From Lingula anatina (Eukaryota; Brachiopoda; Lingulata; Lingulida; Lingulidae), in assembly GCF_001039355.2 (NCBI RefSeq), contig NW_019775521.1, positions 249,684-313,683 of the forward strand: a DNA stretch of 64,000 nucleotides, given 5' to 3'. The notes beneath the pieces were generated by a model. The model saw nothing but the letters and a program-made list of their open reading frames with translations, made no database searches and had not been told where the DNA came from. A program made the translations under genes and the position numbers. Positions 12,201-25,365 of the stretch are shown here, in pieces (the first letter of the stretch is position 1; every line of letters starts with the position of its first letter).

Positions 12201-14344
12201 AAAAATGCACCCAGCCACAATACCTAAATAGGAATTCACACCTTCGTTTTAACATCAACTCACCAGTTTGCCGCCAGAATTAAACTCTGACATCCATCGC
12301 TGGTCATGATTTGGCCACCCTCTTCCACGCACGTGACAAGGTCTTTTGATGTCATCAACATGAACCTGACGCAGCTCATGAGTTGTGCGGCGTAGCGCAT
12401 GCGGTTTTCTTTGTCGTAGGTCAACCAGCGCATGGCGGCCCGGAAGACGTCCAGCTCAGTCAGCACCCTTAAATCGTCGTCCTGCAGCATGCGGTGAAGC
12501 TTCTCCACGTCCAGAGTTGGAAAACCGGATGATGGGTAAATTTCCGGGAAGTGGGACAACACCACCTTGTAGGCTTTTTCATAGAAAACTTTCAGCTTGT
12601 TTCGGTCTGCGGTCTCCATGACGGCTATGGCTTTATCGGGCGGGAAGGAGCTGAAAAGATCCTGGCAGACGCTGAGAAGGGGCAAAATCTGCAGTTTTCG
12701 AGTAGCGACGTACATCTCACCGACATTATCGTAATTGATTCGAATCTCGGCCGTGTATATGAACTCCAGTATCTTCTGAAAGGCGGACGCGGTGATGTCT
12801 TCTAGTCTGATTTTCAGCGGGATGGTGTGCCTGCGGTTTTTCAGCAAAACTTCGGCGAAGTAATCGCTGTGGCAGGCAAGCGCGATGCAGTGGGCGCTGA
12901 AAGTGTAGTTTCCGACTGTGATGATGACGTCACAGAGCTGATCGTGCGTGTAGAGCGTTTTGAGGTACTGGCCCATCAGTGCGAAATGCACCATCCGCTC
13001 AGTGGCGGTGGGGTTTTCCGTGGCTCTGACTTTGTCCATGGCACCCTCTAAGGAGAAATTCCGCTTGACCTTGATCGGTTTGTCAGTAATTTCGCCCGGC
13101 ATAGTTGGGCGTAATCTGATTTCAACTGGAAAAATATTGAAAAGCAAATAAAAATTTAAAAGATACCTTTAAAATGACTGATTCTTAAAGACCGTCATTT
13201 AATGTTCAGATCAATGCGTAGGCCTATTGCAGATTTTCAGATTATTATCAATATCACATTTTAAATATTGCACGAAGCAAAGTAAGGCACACGACGCGAT
13301 TTAACCATTCAGATTTTTTAAAATGATTTGTTTTCTGCATCATGTTTAGTTTGATTCAGTTTCGTTTACGGATGAGCTCACCTTGGTTTGTTGCCTGATG
13401 TTCGTAGTTTGCAGAGCTTGGCAATCTGATAATGAAATAGAATTGCAAAACATAACAGGAACAACTGAATATAGAAATATTCTAAATATAACCTTCTACT
13501 CACACCTAATAAAAAAATATTGAATTCCAAATGATTGGCTTGAAATTTTTATCAAATATTGGCTGGAATTGGAGTAAATAAATTTGTATATTTTTTCGCA
13601 TGTTTGCACGAAACACAACAGCAAAATTTTCTTAAGCACTGCATTCTCATATTGTATAAAAAATCAGAAAATATCATAATCTGCAGGCCGCTTGATGTTA
13701 TTTCAGCGATTTGATTTTATAGTAAATTTCCACTTTTCATTTCATGTTAAAAAAGAAAATCAGACAGATAATTCTTATACAACGACTAAAGTGGTGTTCA
13801 TTCTCATACAGAGATATTGAACTCCCCTATACATGCCATCTAGCCGCTTTCTGCACCACACTCAGGGCTCCTGTTATGAACCTTTGAAAGACGCGTTTAC
13901 TTATGTCAAATACAAATCATACCGTTACAAAGACGGGCAGACAGAAAGGAGCCCTAAACTCACTAAAAAATAAAGGGCATAAAGTAATGATAAAGGATTA
14001 GATACAACAACAATAATAATAATCAATAATAAAATACGACATAAATCAAGAAGATATATTGCCAATATTTACCTCACAGATCTCGCATCGCTGACATGGC
14101 TGGGCATTTCAGCATTTTGCCGAAGGATAGACGCTGAAGTTCGTTCAGAAAGTGGTCGGCGGTAGATAGGCGTGCGAGCGACTGTTTCTCCAGACACAGT
14201 TCGAACCACGGCGTTTCTTTCTTCTCCTGTCCTAAAATTTACTGTATCCGATCTCCGATTCCTTAATACACTTGGGCTAGTAGTTTGCGACATCTTGTGG
14301 TTGTATTCGCCCGGACTCTTCTCATTGTTTGCTCCGTGCTGCAT
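9298..14344 (-). CDS. BTB-BACK-Kelch (Kelch-like) protein
   Basis: Nine coding exons on the minus strand join without any frame break: 14344-14073, 13425-13382, 13125-12264, 11955-11723, 11542-11426, 11143-10960, 10519-10316, 9983-9760 and 9458-9298 (TAA). They total 2301 nt and 766 aa, and every junction has GT-AG. Residues 1-150 are a basic, Ser/Arg-rich leader without a domain I recognise. BTB lies at about 155-265 (LCDVIITVGNYTFSAHCIAL), BACK at about 270-390, and a Kelch propeller at about 430-755, with roughly one blade per exon and typical GG-x-Y and W motifs. Family members usually bind CUL3 through BTB-BACK and recruit ubiquitination substrates through the propeller; the substrate here is unknown. 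I cannot assign a vertebrate KLHL orthologue. The gene is divergent from the gene at 15780. Confidence 0.9.
10656..10942. repeat. Tandem near-identical duplication in Kelch intron, split by an N
   Basis: A block of about 143 bp beginning ccgggaactgtacctgacat is present twice (about 10656-10797 and 10799-10942) with only a few differences. A single N at 10798 lies at the junction. It sits between Kelch exons 6 and 7 and does not affect the coding sequence. Confidence 0.85.
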
Positions 14345-15779
14345 GGTCTTAGTTATTGTAGCAGAAGGCAAAACTCAAAGAGAACGCTTTACGGTGAGAG
14401 CCATGATGCTCTCAGACATCTTTCTGTTTTGAACAAAAAACAAAAAATGGTATCCCTGACAATATATTTGTTTATTTTTTGTTATTTTCTGACATCATAA
14501 CAACCAACGTCAATGACGTCTACTGAAAGCGTCACGAGCTGTTACTTCACGTCACGTGTAGGTCATATCAACAGTTTACGTTTACAACGTCATTTGAGTA
14601 AAATCGTGGCGATTGTGATTGTTGCGCTGCGCAACGCATTTCAACAAGGAGAGTGAGTGGCAATGGAGCGCATTTCATTATTGTATTAGTTGAGACTTTT
14701 CAATCCCGAATCGAGCCGTCGATGAGAAACGTTAATGTAGTAATGATAATTCTGTTGTCATTTTCGGTTTACTGCACAACTTAAAACAGAAAATAAGTTT
14801 CTTTCTTTTTTATCTTTTCGAGTTGTTTTTACGGTCTGTCGTTTTGCCTTTGCTCCAAATCACTGGGGTCAGCAAAACGTTGAATAAATATTAAGAGTTA
14901 TGAAGAAAAGAAAAAAAGGAAAAGTAAAATAAATAAAAACAAATCAAAACAAATCAAAAGCAAAATATTGCATTTATATTACTGGATACGAAATATGTCA
15001 CCATCATAACTATAGTTGTATAGGACATGATACGGAAGCAATTGTTGTATATAATGCATATAATCAATTGTAACAATCCGCTTTATTTCGTCTCTACAAT
15101 TCAATGTTAGGTTCCGAACATACAGTAAATCAGAACAAGATAAACACGGGGTTTCTATTGATTACCAATAAAAACATCGTAACCCAATAAACAGTCTGTA
15201 GATTAATTAGGTTCGTTAAGTCATAATTGGGAAGAGATTAACCTGAAATAAGCAACGCTTTTATTCTAAACTCCTTGGTTACAAGACCATCATTGATGGG
15301 CAGATTGATTAAGCTGCTAAAATATTCATTGTTGCAACTTCACCTGTGCGTCTATCGCTACTCATGTATATATCGCTTTGTGCGTTCCCTTTTACAATCC
15401 ATTTTAGTACATATTCTGATGGAGCATTTTCCATCTTTGCGAAAACTGTACGGATATTTAAACTCGCGGTTATAAACTCTTCACTGCGGTCAAAGATCAA
15501 ATTTACATAACGCGGAAATTATACCTGTTGTTCGGGCGTTTGAAAGATTATATTGCCCACTTAACTCGGTCTCAAATTAACCGTGCGTTGCCTTTGCCAG
15601 AGACGTGGTAACGCATACAGTGGAGACGGGAATGTTTCACCAACCCCCTCCTGGTCGCATTGAAACATGATTACCTGTAGTGCGTCAATGAATTAACACA
15701 CACAAAGGCGCTTAAGCTGTCGACACACATTGGCAAAAGACCGTCTTTGTTGAACGTAACTGAACCGTCCATAGAAAAC
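14345..15779. promoter_or_regulatory. Divergent promoter region between the Kelch gene and the gene at 15780
   Basis: The two start codons face away from each other, 1.4 kb apart, so transcription of both must begin in or near this interval. There is a CRE-like TGACGTC at about 14513-14519 and a CACGTG near 14554, next to the Kelch start. No TATA box can be assigned with confidence. This is a positional inference. Confidence 0.35.
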
Positions 15780-17531
15780 ATGTACACAGGAGCGCTCCGA
15801 GAACGTGTATCAACAAAAACGCCGGGACCTAGGCAAACAATTATTAAACGGGCCGGTGACGAAACACAAACATACCGCTACAATGAGGCAGAAATCACAA
15901 TAGATTTCTCCAACAAGAAGGCAGATCGAGTTGCGGACAAGCTCAGCGCAGATCTGGTCCCCGTGGAGAACGGGGCTAGCCTGGCCCTCCGGAACGCTCG
16001 CTGCGTCAACCGTGGCGTCCAGCGTCGCATGATGACCCGCGTGAAGGGCATGATGAAGGCACTGGAGTACAACACAAATAAGGTGAGAAATGGAGACATA
16101 GTTGCTGGGTATTTTGTTTACTTGAGTTAACTGGAGAAGCATTGCGATGTCATGACAGCGATCTGTTACAGCCGTCACATGACATTATACTGGTGGCGTA
16201 TTTTCAATCCCGAGTTTCATAAATCCCGCTGTTGAATTTTTGCACTTATTGTCGTACAAAATGTCGTTTTCCCAAACGACATTTGTTAAGAAATGTTGCA
16301 TTATTGGGCGAGTAAAGATCATGCTATTCGTATAAATAAATTTGTTGCGAAATTGTTGTCATAGGATCAGTATGTGTCTAAAGATATACCGGGTACCTGA
16401 AGCCCAGAAGCGCGTGCGTAATAACAAATTAATGTAGTTTAAAGTGGACAAAGGAGAGAAAAAAGCCCGTTACCTTTTAACTGAGTTACTCAGAGTTCAT
16501 GGCCATTTAAATCACAGTCATGTATTTGTTCGATTCTCAAAGACCTTCAAAGGCCTTCAAAGAAAAGGTCATATAGCATTGTTTTATGGAAATGGAAATT
16601 ACACAAATTTGAATACATAGGGTTTGTAAAAGGGCGATGAAAGTCTTATGGACCAAAGAATTAGTTTGGAATATGTTTCAACGCTAACTGTGTTATAGTA
16701 AATCATTGTGTAGGAAAACGTTATTTATTAGAAAAAAAACTGTTGAAACGTGTCACTGGATCAAGTTCTGATTTACGTTATATGATATCAGTATTATTAC
16801 TACATAATATTGATTAAGTATATATATCATTTGCTTTAAAATATTTCTTTCATTGTAAATATATCTCATAGGTCTACATAATTTGCCTCCGACATTTATT
16901 TACCTATTTTCACAACGTCTCGTTTAAGATTTCGACGAATTTATAGGGGCATATCTGAAGTGAGTGTTAACAAAGCTTGTTAATGCAACTGAGAGCATTT
17001 TTGCGAATTTACAAAATAAGGATAATAAGGATGTTAGATTGTTTGCTCAGACTGCTGTCGCCACATATTATCAAGAAGGAGAAGCAATAAAATATGAGAG
17101 CCATATAACTCAGCTGAAGAATCCATAAATTCGGGTATAACCTCTTCACTATCTTCAACAATCCAGCTACAAAATTTATTATCTGTACTAAAACTGTACC
17201 CTCTACCAGGACCACAGATTCATTTTTCACTAGATACTGTATTGACAAATACATGCATGTCTCTAGTTAAATGATGGATCTTTTCTGCGCTGAAAAAGTA
17301 CACATAATAAAATCTGCGGCCCTGGTAGAAGTTAGTAAATCTGTACCAAAAAAAAAAAAAACATACATACGTACACCGAGCAAAAAAAAAAAATAATAAT
17401 AATAATAAATAAATAAACAATATGGTGAACGATCTATGGAACATGGAACACCGAACAGCAAACTTCACTGTTTATGATTTAAGGTATAAATAACCCATAA
17501 TGCTGATATATATATAGATCAGCATTATGGG

Positions 17532-17610
<79 letters not shown>

Positions 17611-17662
17611 TTTTTAAAGTAATTGTGTGGGGGNNNNNNNNNNNNNNNNNNNNNNNNNTATA

Positions 17663-17734
<72 letters not shown>

Positions 17735-19248
17735 TTTTTTAAAGTAATGAGTAGGGCGTTTATATTTTTGCTTGGTGTGTGTGTGTGTTGAAATACGATC
17801 CCAAAGAAGGGTTCAGTGTCGGCGCATATTGTATTTGTGTTTTTGTAACCAGACTCCGTCATTTATGCGACGACACTGTCCAAATTATGCATGATTAAAC
17901 CAAAGGAATTTGTAGGAATGTTGCATGTTGTTTTTGTTATTTTTGTAGCGTCCAACTCTGCATTATCCGCCCTGGTTACATAACATATATGTTCAAATAT
18001 CCAGCTTTAAAAAAAAGAAGAAATACCAATGTTTTTACGCGATTGCGTGCCCTGTTCGAATAGAAATAAATTTTACAACACTGCAGCAAATATAACTTAA
18101 CGACTTAAAATGAAGCATTAGAATTTCATCTTAAATAAAAACAAAAGAATATGGCAAATCTGATCGATATGAATAAGCGCTTTATACCTGTTAAAAAAGA
18201 AAAGACGACAACCAAGAAGACTACATTCAATTTTTTAATACTTCTTCTTATATCATTTCAGATTGAGAGCGAACAGAAGGATCTTTTGGAAGACTTCCTC
18301 ACTAAGTACCCTCAGATGGAGAAGCGAGTGGCGTTTATGTTCCGGGATAAATCCGGGACGATGAGACGACTTGGTCTCCCGCGGGGACTTACGCGGGATA
18401 AACTTGTCTACGTTCGGAATCTCGGCACGAAAGATTCCCCAGAAAAAGAACCGGTTCCCCTCGAATACGAGCTTGTATATACCAAGACGAAAAAGGATAA
18501 GGTACGAGAAGAGCAAGGAAGTTCGGACAAAGAAATTAAACCATTCTTGCCCGCTGTGAAAAATGGAAACAATCAAATGTTTACTGGGAACGGTGCTTTA
18601 CAAGGCATTGGTGCCTCCCATCCTGTTAAGACTGCAAAGAAGTCTCGGAAAAAACAAACATCGCCAGACCTGACTTTAGTTTCGAAATCCCTTCCGTCCA
18701 TCCCCGAAGAGAAAGGAGCCCAGGGGAAAGACGACTCGTGTAAAAACACATCACAGTCTGCTGATGACAGTGAAGTTAACGCCAGGGAGCTACAAATGAA
18801 ACGCGTTGTGCCAGCTTTTAAAGTAAGCAACTTTGTCTTAACGGATTTCGGATTCCACCCACCACGAACGGATCCTTACATCCACCCCAATTTTAAAAGT
18901 AAAGAAGACGTTGAACGAGAAATCGAGCACGCGGCCCAACGTCATATATACGCCAGTCAAATACCTAGTCAAAGCTATCGCGGCGGGAAAACGGAACGGA
19001 ACGTTAACAGTCTACGCAAAACCATCACCGGCAGAGTAGCGACACTGGATCCCGCTTTGGGATCGGGTTTAGTGGGTAATGGCCAAAATTCAAACCCGGT
19101 GAAACTGACTGTCCCTAACAACCAATACGTGATGAAGAAAACGAAACCGAAACCGCTCCCTCCCATAGAAAGTAAGCGACATGGTGCCGTAATGTTTCAG
19201 TTAGGATCCAGTAAGGCTGCACACATGGAGGGGTTTAAACCGCTGTGA
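15780..19248 (+). CDS. Two-exon gene of unknown function
   Basis: Exon 15780-16082 (101 codons, donor AAG|gtgaga) joins in phase 0 to exon 18262-19248 (acceptor atttcag|ATT), giving 429 aa. The first ATG in good context is at 15780; the ORF is open further upstream but without a Met. No signal peptide or membrane segment is seen. Residues 1-150 look folded and charged (a helical stretch around RRMMTRVKGMMKAL, then KYPQMEKRVAFMFRDKSG). The middle is Lys/Ser-rich and probably disordered, with short conserved-looking pieces such as FGFHPPRTDPYIHPNF. The C-terminus is basic with a PKPLPPIESKRHG motif. I do not recognise the family. The product is probably cytoplasmic or nuclear, judged only by composition. 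Confidence 0.7.
17201..17329. mobile_element. MITE family 1, copy 1 (CTCTACCAGG ends)
   Basis: The left end ctctaccaggaccacagatt and the right end aatctgcggccctggtagaa form an inverted repeat around a non-coding core with an atgtctctagtta motif. The same ends and core recur at 20536-20670, 25252-25365 and (reverse orientation, truncated) about 46987-47088. It lies in the intron of the gene at 15780-19248. Confidence 0.65.
17488..17758. repeat. Hairpin followed by (TA)n microsatellite with an assembly gap
   Basis: An 18-bp perfect inverted repeat (arm ataacccataatgctgat) with a 10-nt spacer precedes a long (TA)n run ending in poly-T and aaagtaat. An N run at 17634-17658 follows, and after it a second (TA)n, poly-T and aaagtaat stretch. 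The two sides of the gap look like the same sequence twice, so the true length is unknown. Confidence 0.75.
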
Positions 19249-19966
19249 TTTGCTTGCCACGGCTCATTCCTGAGCTATACATGTATTTCTACGTCAGCAA
19301 GGATTAAATGGTTGTAATAGTTCATTCCTAGGATTAGTGTCAAACATTTTGCGTGATAGTTAATGTCGGTCAAGAAGAAGACCTGCTATGTGATTTTGAA
19401 AATGCTTTTGGCCTTCGCCAAGAAATCCAACATTAATTCACTGTAGTGCAATAGAATATATAGAGTGTAACTTATATATACACAAACTAGTTGCCATATG
19501 ACACTATGCACTCTTAGTACGTCAATTAATTGTTAAAGCACAAAAGCTATTCATACAGTCGTTATTTCTTTTTTTTAACTTATATCGTAATTTGATCATG
19601 GGGCGTTGTCCTTTAATTATTGGAATACTTTTTGGAGAAAATTGCACGTAATGGAGTTAGCTGGGCATTTATAGCTGCTGGAAAAAGTCTTTAAAGTTAC
19701 TTTGGTTTATGGCATAAAGCTATATGTGAAAGTGAGTTTTATTTATAAAGAAACCTTGACAAATTGAGAGGATTTGCCACGAACAAGTATGAGGTCAAAT
19801 GAACCTAGTGGCTGAAATCAAGCGGGTGAATACAGTGTTTTGACATCCTTGTTGCTATGGTAATATAAGGATAATCTTATGCACGGGCCACGTGGAAAAC
19901 TCTTGCCAATAAAACAGTATTGATTTGCATTTGTTACTCGTAGTTGCGTGTATAATGTAATTACCT

Positions 19967-19999
<33 letters not shown>

Positions 20000-22104
20000 A
20001 TACACACACTTACACATTTTTCTTGTTAAATTAATCGCTTTGTTTGTACCACAGTACAGGAGAGGACCCAAGTTAACTTGGACTTTGCCTGTTTTGAACT
20101 TTTGGCCGGCTTACTTTTTATACACAGGTAAGCGTTCGAAAAATATTTTGAGGTATAAAATAGGTCAGTGTGTTTTCATCTTAGCTCCCCTTAGAACACA
20201 TCGCGCGTAGCAACAGGAGGTCATATCCAAAGAAAAAAACCTAACAAATAATTTAACTGTCGAGAAAAAAAGTCAACTAAATATTTGCGCTGTCTGAAAA
20301 CGCCATTAGACTCTTTTGCGTTCGGCCTTTTATTGTCCGCCAATTGTCAAGAAGGTGCGAGCAAACACTCATGTTGTTGTTAGCCTGTTTGTGTGGTAAA
20401 GATTCCTTCTTTTCCTGTTGAGATAACTCTATGTAAACAAACCCCGTGCTGTATCGATTGCAACCGAGTAAACATGTTGAGCAGATGTCATAAATGTATC
20501 ACTTTGTACGGGGAATGTGTGTTCTTCCCCCTACCCTCTACCAGGGCCACAGATTGATTTTTCAGTAGATATTCACAGATATGTCTCTGGTTATATTTAC
20601 CGTTACAATCTGTATTGTGAGCATCAGAGAATATGTCCGCATAATAAAAAAAACTGCGGCCCTGGTTGAGCGTATCTTCACCTCAGGTTGGGGCTCAGGA
20701 ATTTTTAAAAATTCATAGTCAGCAAAATGAGTAAAATGTTCAGTTAAGCATATTGAAAATAATTCTTAATTATTCAACACGAGTCAATTAGCACAACCAC
20801 CTTAAAGTGTATAACTACATATCCACCTAACTGAACGAATAAATGAATAGAGAAGTGAATCTGTTAAATAATTGTGTTTTATAACTAGCAACCTTGTCAA
20901 ATAAATTGAGTACTCAAATTTAGACGCAAATTGTGTTTGTTGAGACGAAGCGCATTATTGCAATATCAAGAATTGTTACATGAGGGCGTCAGAGTGTTTG
21001 TGCAGGAGCAAAGGTTGTCGCCTGCGTGTGCTCCTTGACTGTGTATGTGTTTTCGAGCGTATGTATAAGGGAAAATCTAGTCTAAATGCAAAAGCTCACG
21101 GTCATATGACATTTCCGATTTCATCAAAATATTTGTATATTTTTATGACTTAGTTGGAAGAAGCCATTATATATATATATACACACACACACGACATGTT
21201 GAGAGAGACCTGATATCTACAGTAATCTCTAACAATTTATTTCCTGAACGGCATCTGTGATTGGGACCTTAAATGTGATAAAATATTTATATTTAACTTT
21301 AGAATTTGACCCTCAAAAAAGTTAATATAAAGTTTAGAAATTTGATTCTGAAAACGAGGTCAGCATTTTCTTAAATTAAAATTTTATAATTTTGGCCCAG
21401 CATTATCAAGGTTGGTTTCACTTTTGTGAGAACAGATTTCAACTTTATAACTTTTTGCATCTCATCCTCACCATATCAATTTTTCATCAGTTCCAATTAA
21501 AACTTGATGTTAAATACATTTCCATATAAAATGTAAGGTTATTACTCTTATACATTGTTATTATACAGCATACATGTATTTATGTTCCATCTATTTATCT
21601 ACTTTAGGCAGATGAAGGTAGGTCCTAATGAATAACCACAACTCACATGTCATTAGTAAATCATTAATAAATATATCACCGGTTGTCAGGGATTGATTGT
21701 AATCATAGGACATAGATAAAATTCACAGGGCGTACATGAGAAGAGTTCACATTCAAAGTAAATAATTGTACCTTTTATGCATTTACTGTAAATTTGTGCC
21801 TCGAATGAAGAATTTGCTAAGTAAATATTTCATGCAATCACGAAATTTCCGTAGACGCATTATTTCATCACTAACAAATTTTCATCTACTTCTGTTACGT
21901 CGCGGGTTGTTTCGGTTTCGTTTTGTTATCTGTTGTTGACAACATGATGCACATAAGTGCCTAGAATGGCTCCTGGGCGGGACTGATATACAATTAGCTG
22001 ATGAACTACCAGGGCTCTTATTATTTTGGTATTTAGATCTTCGTCTTTGCGAGGTAAACAACTTCATTTTGCTAGCTCAAAGATTCCACATCAGCTGAGC
22101 AGAA
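19249..22104. other. Intergenic region with simple repeats
   Basis: No gene is supported. It contains the 3' UTR of the previous gene, a (CT)n run at about 19969-19999, a copy of MITE family 1 at 20536-20670, and a short TA/CA repeat near 21168-21192. Confidence 0.5.
20536..20670. mobile_element. MITE family 1, copy 2
   Basis: The left end is ctctaccagggccacagatt and the right end is ctgcggccctggttgag (inverted), with the shared core motif atatgtctctggtta. It is about 135 bp and non-coding. Confidence 0.65.
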
Positions 22105-22611
22105 ATGGCTGCTGCTATGGAAAGAACAGAGGTTGGGTTGAGAAAGACCGGCTCGTCAGTCACCGTTCCAAACGACCCGAAAGCCAAGTTGATGTACTAT
22201 TTCAACTGTATTTGTTGCTTGCTTGAAGTCGATAACTCTGGGAACACCCGTCGTCTGCGGGACTTCCGGAACTACTGGAGACTGTCGGAAGAGGACACCG
22301 ATCTTCTAATGGCCCTGTGTCGACTCATCAGCCCAGATGAATTGACAAACAAAATCATCTTCCACAGCGACGAGATGTGCGGTGATTCCTCGAACGAGTT
22401 CTACGAGCTGAGCGCCGTAAGCCATACCTTTCTCGTCTCCGACAGTATCATGATCGGCGGACAGCGCAAACGAGTGCGGAAGATAATGTGCTTCAAATTG
22501 TCCTGGATAATGAACAACTACTTCAATCCGATGAGAATTCTAGAGAGTCGCAACCTTGTTTTACGACTTCTCCGCCCACGACGACAAGAACCAGATTGTA
22601 TTATAAGTTAG
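22105..22611 (+). CDS. Intronless gene of unknown function, 168 aa
   Basis: The ATG at 22105 (agaaATGG, good context) opens a 168-codon frame of non-repetitive composition. Residues 25-60 contain a Cys-rich stretch (NCICCLLEVD) followed by a charged RRLRDFRNYWRLSEEDTDLL segment. The second half (YELSAVSHTFLVSDSIMIGGQ, then MCFKLSWIMNNYFNPM) looks like a compact alpha/beta fold. No signal peptide is present. The frame ends after a basic PRRQ stretch, and the tail may be truncated or less conserved. I do not recognise the family. The coherent composition supports a real gene, but the case is weaker than for the spliced genes because no splice evidence exists. Confidence 0.55.
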   Translation: MAAAMERTEVGLRKTGSSVTVPNDPKAKLMYYFNCICCLLEVDNSGNTRRLRDFRNYWRLSEEDTDLLMALCRLISPDELTNKIIFHSDEMCGDSSNEFYELSAVSHTFLVSDSIMIGGQRKRVRKIMCFKLSWIMNNYFNPMRILESRNLVLRLLRPRRQEPDCIIS

Positions 22612-23430
22612 ACATCTCTAAACTACGCCGCAGCCATGGGCCTGATACATGGGACTGCCTCAATGTAAAAATACCTCAAGAGGCGTCGGTGCATTAACTG
22701 AGAACGTTTCAGACATACACTGTTTGAACTAGTAACGAGCAAATAATAGCAGTCTTTCCTAGAGCCACGAACAACATCATATACATGTGTGCCCTATACC
22801 ATAATTGGACACAAAAAGAACAAAAATGACGATTCGATTTACATTTTGGTAGAAAAAGCATTGTGTCGGACATGATGATCAACTATGTGCAAGTATGTTC
22901 AATAGGATACTAATTTTTGCTACTTCTGTCAAACTGTCGGACCTTGGGACTTATTCATTAGGACCTCTCGCAAACTTTTATTTTTTTTCTTAAGTATATG
23001 AATGCTGACTGTAGTTACAATGTACCTTGATTATTACCTGTAATTATTACAATTACATGTACATGTATATACATGTATGATTTGGTTACTGGTTCGAGTG
23101 CCAGACATATTTACCACTTACATCACATTGGAGGATGTTGTATTTTATAAATGAGCACTGAAATGAAATAATCATTTTGTTTTGCCGCAATTCGCACGTT
23201 ATACGTTGTTTTGTTAGTGCGGAGGGGGAAGAAGGGGTATCCCTGAAGTTAAGGGGGGGGGGGTAACTGGCCCACTTTGTCATTTCCTACCCGATGTACA
23301 GAATAATCCTCTGTAACGAATCAATTCTGTTCTATGAACGTGAGTGTCACATTAATGTACGACACAGGGTTTATGAAAAGTATCTCATTTCAATAAATCG
23401 GTTTAAATTGAAATATATATCCGTATAGTT

Positions 23431-23815
23431 ACCTCCGCCAAGGAGGTTATGTTTTCACCCCTGTCTTTCTGTCTGTTTGTCATCAACATAACTCAGAATT
23501 AAAAGTTATGTACCGATTTTGAGGAAATTTTCAGGGTAGGTCAGAAATGGGTTAACTTAGAAGTGATTAGTTTTTGGTGGTGATCCGGATCAATAATCAA
23601 TCAATAATCAATAATCAGAAAACTAAGTTATGGACCGATTTTGATGAAATTTTCAGGAACTGTCAGAAGTGGGCCAAGGAACAGATGATTAGTTTTTGGT
23701 GGTGATCCGGATCAAAATCAATAATCAAAAATATCGAAAATTTAGGGGTGAAACGGCATTGGATGGAGACTTTGCTGCCTTGGCGGAGGTCTGCACTCTC
23801 TGAGTGCTTTTCTAG
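23431..23815. mobile_element. Dispersed repeat with acctccgcca / tggcggaggt ends
   Basis: The ends are inverted (acctccgccaagg at the left, ccttggcggaggt at the right), followed by ctgcactctctgagtgc. The interior holds two diverged direct repeats of about 90-120 bp, each with gattttgaggaaa/gattttgatgaaa and ttggtggtgatccggatca. It is non-coding. From memory, similar sequence is common in marine animal genomes, but no search was possible. Confidence 0.55.
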
Positions 23816-24655
23816 TATGCATTCAAACATTCTCCTGTCTATACGCTGGGCAGTCAGGCCAGGAACATACAGTAGTGAGGTCCTATACTACTATGTAGGC
23901 TCACCTAGTAGCATAATAAGTTCCGTTTATTTTTATTTGAACACCATTATCTGACAGATAATGGCCATACATTCCATAGAAAAATCATACGCCATTTGCA
24001 ATCTAATGAAGAATTAATAAAATTGTTTTAGGTTTCAACATGTATCTTATAATACCAAAAGACAACCTTTCTCATTAAAGAAAATAGAAAGAAAAGGAAA
24101 AGTGACGGCATTGTATTTTACCAATCTGTTCATTTCTGTACCAATTAAGGTAGAAATAAAAGCCTTATTTTCCGGAATTCTGGCAAATCGACCAGGAGCT
24201 CTATCGCAATGTTTGAGTACGAAGAATTGCGTATACAAACGTGCCCAAATGCGATTGCAACAGGGATGCATTGCTACAGAGGTGCTGATTATGTTCGTGT
24301 TAAAACAGAACTCATAAATGAAGTTATATAGGAAGTTTCTTTCTTGATTCTTAATTCAACACGGCTGGCCAGTTACTAGGCAGGAATGGCGAATAACGAA
24401 TATTGTATATTAATGCTCTCCAGGACACTATCACCTACAAACTCACTTGTGACCTGCATATTTACATGTAGCAAGCTTTCAATATTCATCTGTTGATCAG
24501 TGCTGTATAAGTGCATAATGATTCCAATCTATTGGATTTGGCATGATAATTTACATCTGCTGTTTGATTAAAGTTAATTCTTTCCCCTCACAAACACAAG
24601 TATATCCATTGCACTGTGGTTTTCATTATCATACTATAATATTTTAACATACTAA

Positions 24656-24703
<48 letters not shown>

Positions 24704-25251
24704 GTAAAGCACTTATACTAACGTGGCACGCGAACCAAATATTTGCATGTACAAACCTGGTGATGTTATGTGACAGTGAGGATTTAAACTGTATTCAGTT
24801 TCAGGGGTTTGTTTCAATATCTAAAATGCAATTGTTTTTTTTTTCTAAGTGCACGTCAAGTAATTCACCGCCACCCTCTCGTGACATATTCCCTGAACAC
24901 CTTTCACGGACATTCGAGGTGTTCTGGCATATATCGCTCAGATAATTGTGTATTATCTCAAACTTACTTCACCGACCTTTTCACCTTTCGGATCCCCCAG
25001 TTGGACACACTTGATTCAAGTTAAGTGTCTGTTTAAAACAATCCAAAAGACTTCAAAATTTTGTATTTAAAAGCAAGTATTCTGTATTGTAATCGTTTTG
25101 ACTGAAGTAAGTTGTTATGTCTGGTTATCACAAGTCACAGTATTTCTATTTTATCTCTGCTCGTACTACATCCTGACCCTGTGTATCTGTTTGTATCATA
25201 TTATTTGGTCATACAACATTTATTTTTCATTTACCCACCCTTTGCCTTCCC

Positions 25252-25365
25252 CCTACCAGGGTCATAGATTGTTTTTTTTTTCACTAGATATTCATAGATA
25301 CATGTATACTTTTCTCTACGCGTTAGTGAAAAATGCACATAATTAACCTGCGTCCCCAATAGAGG
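25252..25365. mobile_element. MITE family 1, copy 3 (diverged)
   Basis: The left end ccctaccagggtcatagatt and core cactagatattcatagata match the family. The right end (cctgcgtccccaatagaggg) is diverged. Confidence 0.5.
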
